Position numbers and translations under genes: made by a program
Assembly (NCBI GenBank): GCA_022615275.1
Contig: JAKEHA010000174.1
Span: 1 to 6,864 of the forward strand
DNA length: 6,864 nucleotides
Source of the DNA: Candidatus Latescibacterota bacterium
GTDB taxonomy: Bacteria > Krumholzibacteriota > Krumholzibacteriia > WVZY01 > JAKEHA01
Direction: 5' to 3'
The notes under the pieces: generated by a model
What the model saw: only the letters and a program-made list of their open reading frames with translations
Database searches by the model: none
What the model was told of the DNA's origin: nothing
Shown here: in pieces, positions 5,307 to 6,864 of the stretch
Layout of the letters: every line of letters starts with the position of its first letter
Numbering within the stretch: the stretch's first letter is position 1

Positions 5307-6635
5307 ATGTTGAAGAACTGGAGCAGAATTGCTCTGGCTTCGGTCCTAGTGCTTACGCTCGGTGCGGCGGCCGCGAATGCGACGACGTCCCGAGTTCGGT
5401 CGCTGGCCAACGTCGGCGACTACATCAGTGACGATTCGGCAGTGAACCGCTGGTACAGCACCCTGATCTCGTTCGCCAACCAGGTGAACGCCGAGATGGG
5501 CGACTGGACCAGCACCGACTTGTCGGACTCGCGCGGCCTGGGCTGGACCCACGCCTGCGGCGAGGACGGCAAGTGGGGAACCTATCGCATCAGCTTGAAC
5601 GAGGCGTCGCTTTCGCACCTGGGCTTCTGGGCGGGGAACCCGTTCTACCAGTTCCACGCGCCCGGCGAGGCTCCCGCCCCGTTCCCGAACGAACTCGAAC
5701 CCCCATACGAGTCGCCCCCTATCAATCGGTGGGACGTCGCGGGCGCTTGGGAGATCGGCGAGAGCTTCGCCCTCGGCGTGTCGATCACCGAGTCGAAGTG
5801 GTCGTACGTCGACGAAGTGGGCGCACCCAACCAGGAATCCGATGCGTCGTGGCTGACGATCGGATTGGGCGGAACCTGGACCAACAACGAGAGCATGGTT
5901 ATTGACGTCCTGTTCAACTTCGGTAACGCCGGCGGTCAGGAGACCATTGGCTCGGGTGCCGCCGGCACCACGCTGGAGTGGGACAGCAACACGGCGTTCG
6001 AGTTCGGCGCCCGCATGTTCTATGACTGGAAGGACAACGTCACTCTGGTCCCGGTGTTCGATTACATCAGCTCGGAGTACGAGCAGACGTTCACAGCCAC
6101 GCCGCCGGCGCCCATCGCGCCGCCGCACGGCCGCAAGTCGAGCGATCTCCTGCTGGGCCTCGGCCTCAACATGGACGTCAACCAGGACAATATGCTGGTC
6201 TTCGCCCTGGAGTATTTCAACCGCGAGGTCGAGTACGCCAGCAAGGACACGGTATCGACCACCATCGTCACCGGTACGTTGAACTCGTTCCCGGCCTTGC
6301 GTCTCGCGCTGGAGTCGCACATCACGTCGTGGCTGACGACACGCATCGGGGCGGCCAAGTTCATCGGCAGCTACAAGGAAGAACAGAATCGTGGCGACGA
6401 AGAGAAGGGAACGCCGGACAACCCGTACGGCCCCGCGGGTCCCACCGGCTTCGGGGACGGCTTCGATTGGTTCCTCGGTTGCGGTTTCACCTTCGCCGAG
6501 TGGACAGTGGATCTCGAGTTGGCTGAAGAGACGCCGTTCGGCCTCGGTTACTGGCTGACCGGTTACGACGACGCGTGGTCGGATGGTTCCGACCACGGTC
6601 CCGTCGGGCGCATCTCGGCGGTCTACAACTACTAG
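5307..6635 (+). CDS. Secreted, probable outer-membrane beta-barrel protein of unknown function
   Basis: 442 residues. The N-terminus MLKNWSRIALASVLVLTLG plus AAAANA is a clear Sec signal peptide, with likely cleavage after Ala25 (ANA/TT). The mature protein opens with RVRSLANVGDYISDDSAVNRWYSTL (split around 29-53), a pattern I associate with barrel proteins of Eisenbacteria-like FCB bacteria. The rest has alternating polar/hydrophobic, aromatic-rich stretches suited to beta strands (for example 181-191, 197-206, 229-238, 246-255, 280-289, 296-305, 331-350, 386-405), separated by Gly/Pro/Asp loops. It ends in ISAVYNY, a terminal-aromatic signature of outer-membrane barrels. Only two cysteines are present (84 and 392). 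No plug, TonB box or enzymatic motif is visible. The gene has its own promoter, long leader, strong ribosome binding site and terminator, suggesting a single abundant envelope protein. Function, substrate and family name are unknown to me. Confidence 0.82.
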   Translation: MLKNWSRIALASVLVLTLGAAAANATTSRVRSLANVGDYISDDSAVNRWYSTLISFANQVNAEMGDWTSTDLSDSRGLGWTHACGEDGKWGTYRISLNEASLSHLGFWAGNPFYQFHAPGEAPAPFPNELEPPYESPPINRWDVAGAWEIGESFALGVSITESKWSYVDEVGAPNQESDASWLTIGLGGTWTNNESMVIDVLFNFGNAGGQETIGSGAAGTTLEWDSNTAFEFGARMFYDWKDNVTLVPVFDYISSEYEQTFTATPPAPIAPPHGRKSSDLLLGLGLNMDVNQDNMLVFALEYFNREVEYASKDTVSTTIVTGTLNSFPALRLALESHITSWLTTRIGAAKFIGSYKEEQNRGDEEKGTPDNPYGPAGPTGFGDGFDWFLGCGFTFAEWTVDLELAEETPFGLGYWLTGYDDAWSDGSDHGPVGRISAVYNY

Positions 6636-6642
6636 GCCTTCG

Positions 6643-6656
6643 ATTCGGGCCCGAAT
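6643..6656 (+). repeat. 14-base perfect palindrome downstream of the barrel gene
   Basis: ATTCGGGCCCGAAT is a perfect 7+7 palindrome with no spacer, starting seven bases after the stop codon and ending 14 bases before the terminator stem. The absence of a loop favours a dimeric protein site, or chance, over an RNA hairpin. Confidence 0.5.
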
Positions 6657-6670
6657 TCACGGGTTCGCGG

Positions 6671-6705
6671 CGCGGCCCCTTCGCAAGGAGGGGCCGCGTC
6701 TTTTT
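6671..6705 (+). terminator. Rho-independent terminator of the outer-membrane protein gene
   Basis: CGCGGCCCCTTC (6671-6682) pairs with GGAGGGGCCGCG (6687-6698), twelve base pairs including one T-G wobble, closed by a GCAA tetraloop (6683-6686) and followed by TCTTTTT (6699-6705). A long GC stem, a GNRA loop and a T-tract 36 bases after the stop codon make this a confident intrinsic terminator for the + strand. Confidence 0.93.
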
Positions 6706-6864
6706 CTGTCCCCACTGGTAACGAACGCGCGGCCCGCTCCGCAACTGCTGCCGCCGCCTTCCCGGTCGTTCCCCGTTGCTCCTCGCCGGCAACCGTTTCC
6801 GGGGCTTGGGACTTGCAAACTCGATCTTCAGGCCGGGGCGACCGTCGAGGGCTTCCCTCCGCGC
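6706..6864. other. Right-edge intergenic sequence, no supported gene
   Basis: No open frame here has a credible start, ribosome binding site or recognisable protein. One - strand frame is open from the right edge down to 6632, but it crosses the terminator stem and encodes a low-complexity Ala/Arg/Glu-rich string, so I do not call it. I see no promoter or RNA gene. Confidence 0.5.

Noticed and set aside
4796..5410. 204-codon - strand open frame spanning the intergenic region
   Set aside because: It overlaps the ends of two well-supported + strand genes and the promoter and leader. It shows no family motif, so I treat it as chance.
5346..6596. 416-codon open frame on the - strand opposite the barrel gene
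   Set aside because: The translation is low in hydrophobic order and rich in Arg, with no recognisable domain. The + strand gene has a signal peptide, ribosome site and terminator.
6632..6863. Partial - strand gene entering from the right edge
   Set aside because: The open frame runs through the terminator hairpin to the barrel gene's stop. Its composition is low-complexity, and it has no visible domain.

Overview
The window is GC-rich, densely coded on the + strand, and looks like chromosome from an uncultivated Gram-negative bacterium. Three things suggest the FCB superphylum, possibly Candidatus Eisenbacteria or a relative. The first is a GWxTD-domain protein, a family concentrated in Bacteroidota, Gemmatimonadota, Eisenbacteria and related lineages. 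The second is a secreted beta-barrel-like protein with the GDY...D...RWYSTL-type N-terminus that I associate with barrels of those lineages. The third is a possible hybrid sigma70/Bacteroidota-like promoter. This placement is inference from gene content, not from a marker gene.

Region 1 (2-4878) is one tightly packed gene string. In order it holds the C-terminal 108 residues of a GWxTD-domain protein (cut by the window edge), a family 5 (OppA/DppA-type) substrate-binding lipoprotein, a DppB/OppB-type permease, a DppC/OppC-type permease, and an SH3-NlpC/P60 cysteine peptidase resembling YkfC, the gamma-D-glutamyl-L-diamino-acid endopeptidase. Two junctions are 4-base GTGA overlaps, one gap is 2 bases and one is 50 bases, so a single co-transcribed unit is likely. 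The simplest reading is import of a short peptide, probably a murein-derived peptide, followed by cytoplasmic cleavage. The two ATPases such a transporter needs are not in the window.

Region 2 (4879-5306) is a 428-base spacer. It contains a small stem-loop after the operon, a good sigma70-like promoter near 4950-4977, and then a leader of about 320 bases. The leader is unusually rich in perfect stems. It carries three very short possible reading frames and two copies of AGAGGAGGT. The upstream copy is part of an 11-base match to the 16S 3' end but has no properly spaced start codon. I do not recognise it as a known riboswitch class; it is the most interesting unexplained element here.

Region 3 (5307-6706) is a monocistronic gene for a 442-residue secreted protein, probably an outer-membrane beta-barrel. 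It has a strong ribosome binding site and a textbook intrinsic terminator (6671-6705). A 14-base perfect palindrome lies between its stop codon and the terminator. The last ~160 bases (6706-6864) hold no gene I can support. I saw no tRNA, rRNA, CRISPR array, insertion sequence or defence gene in the window.
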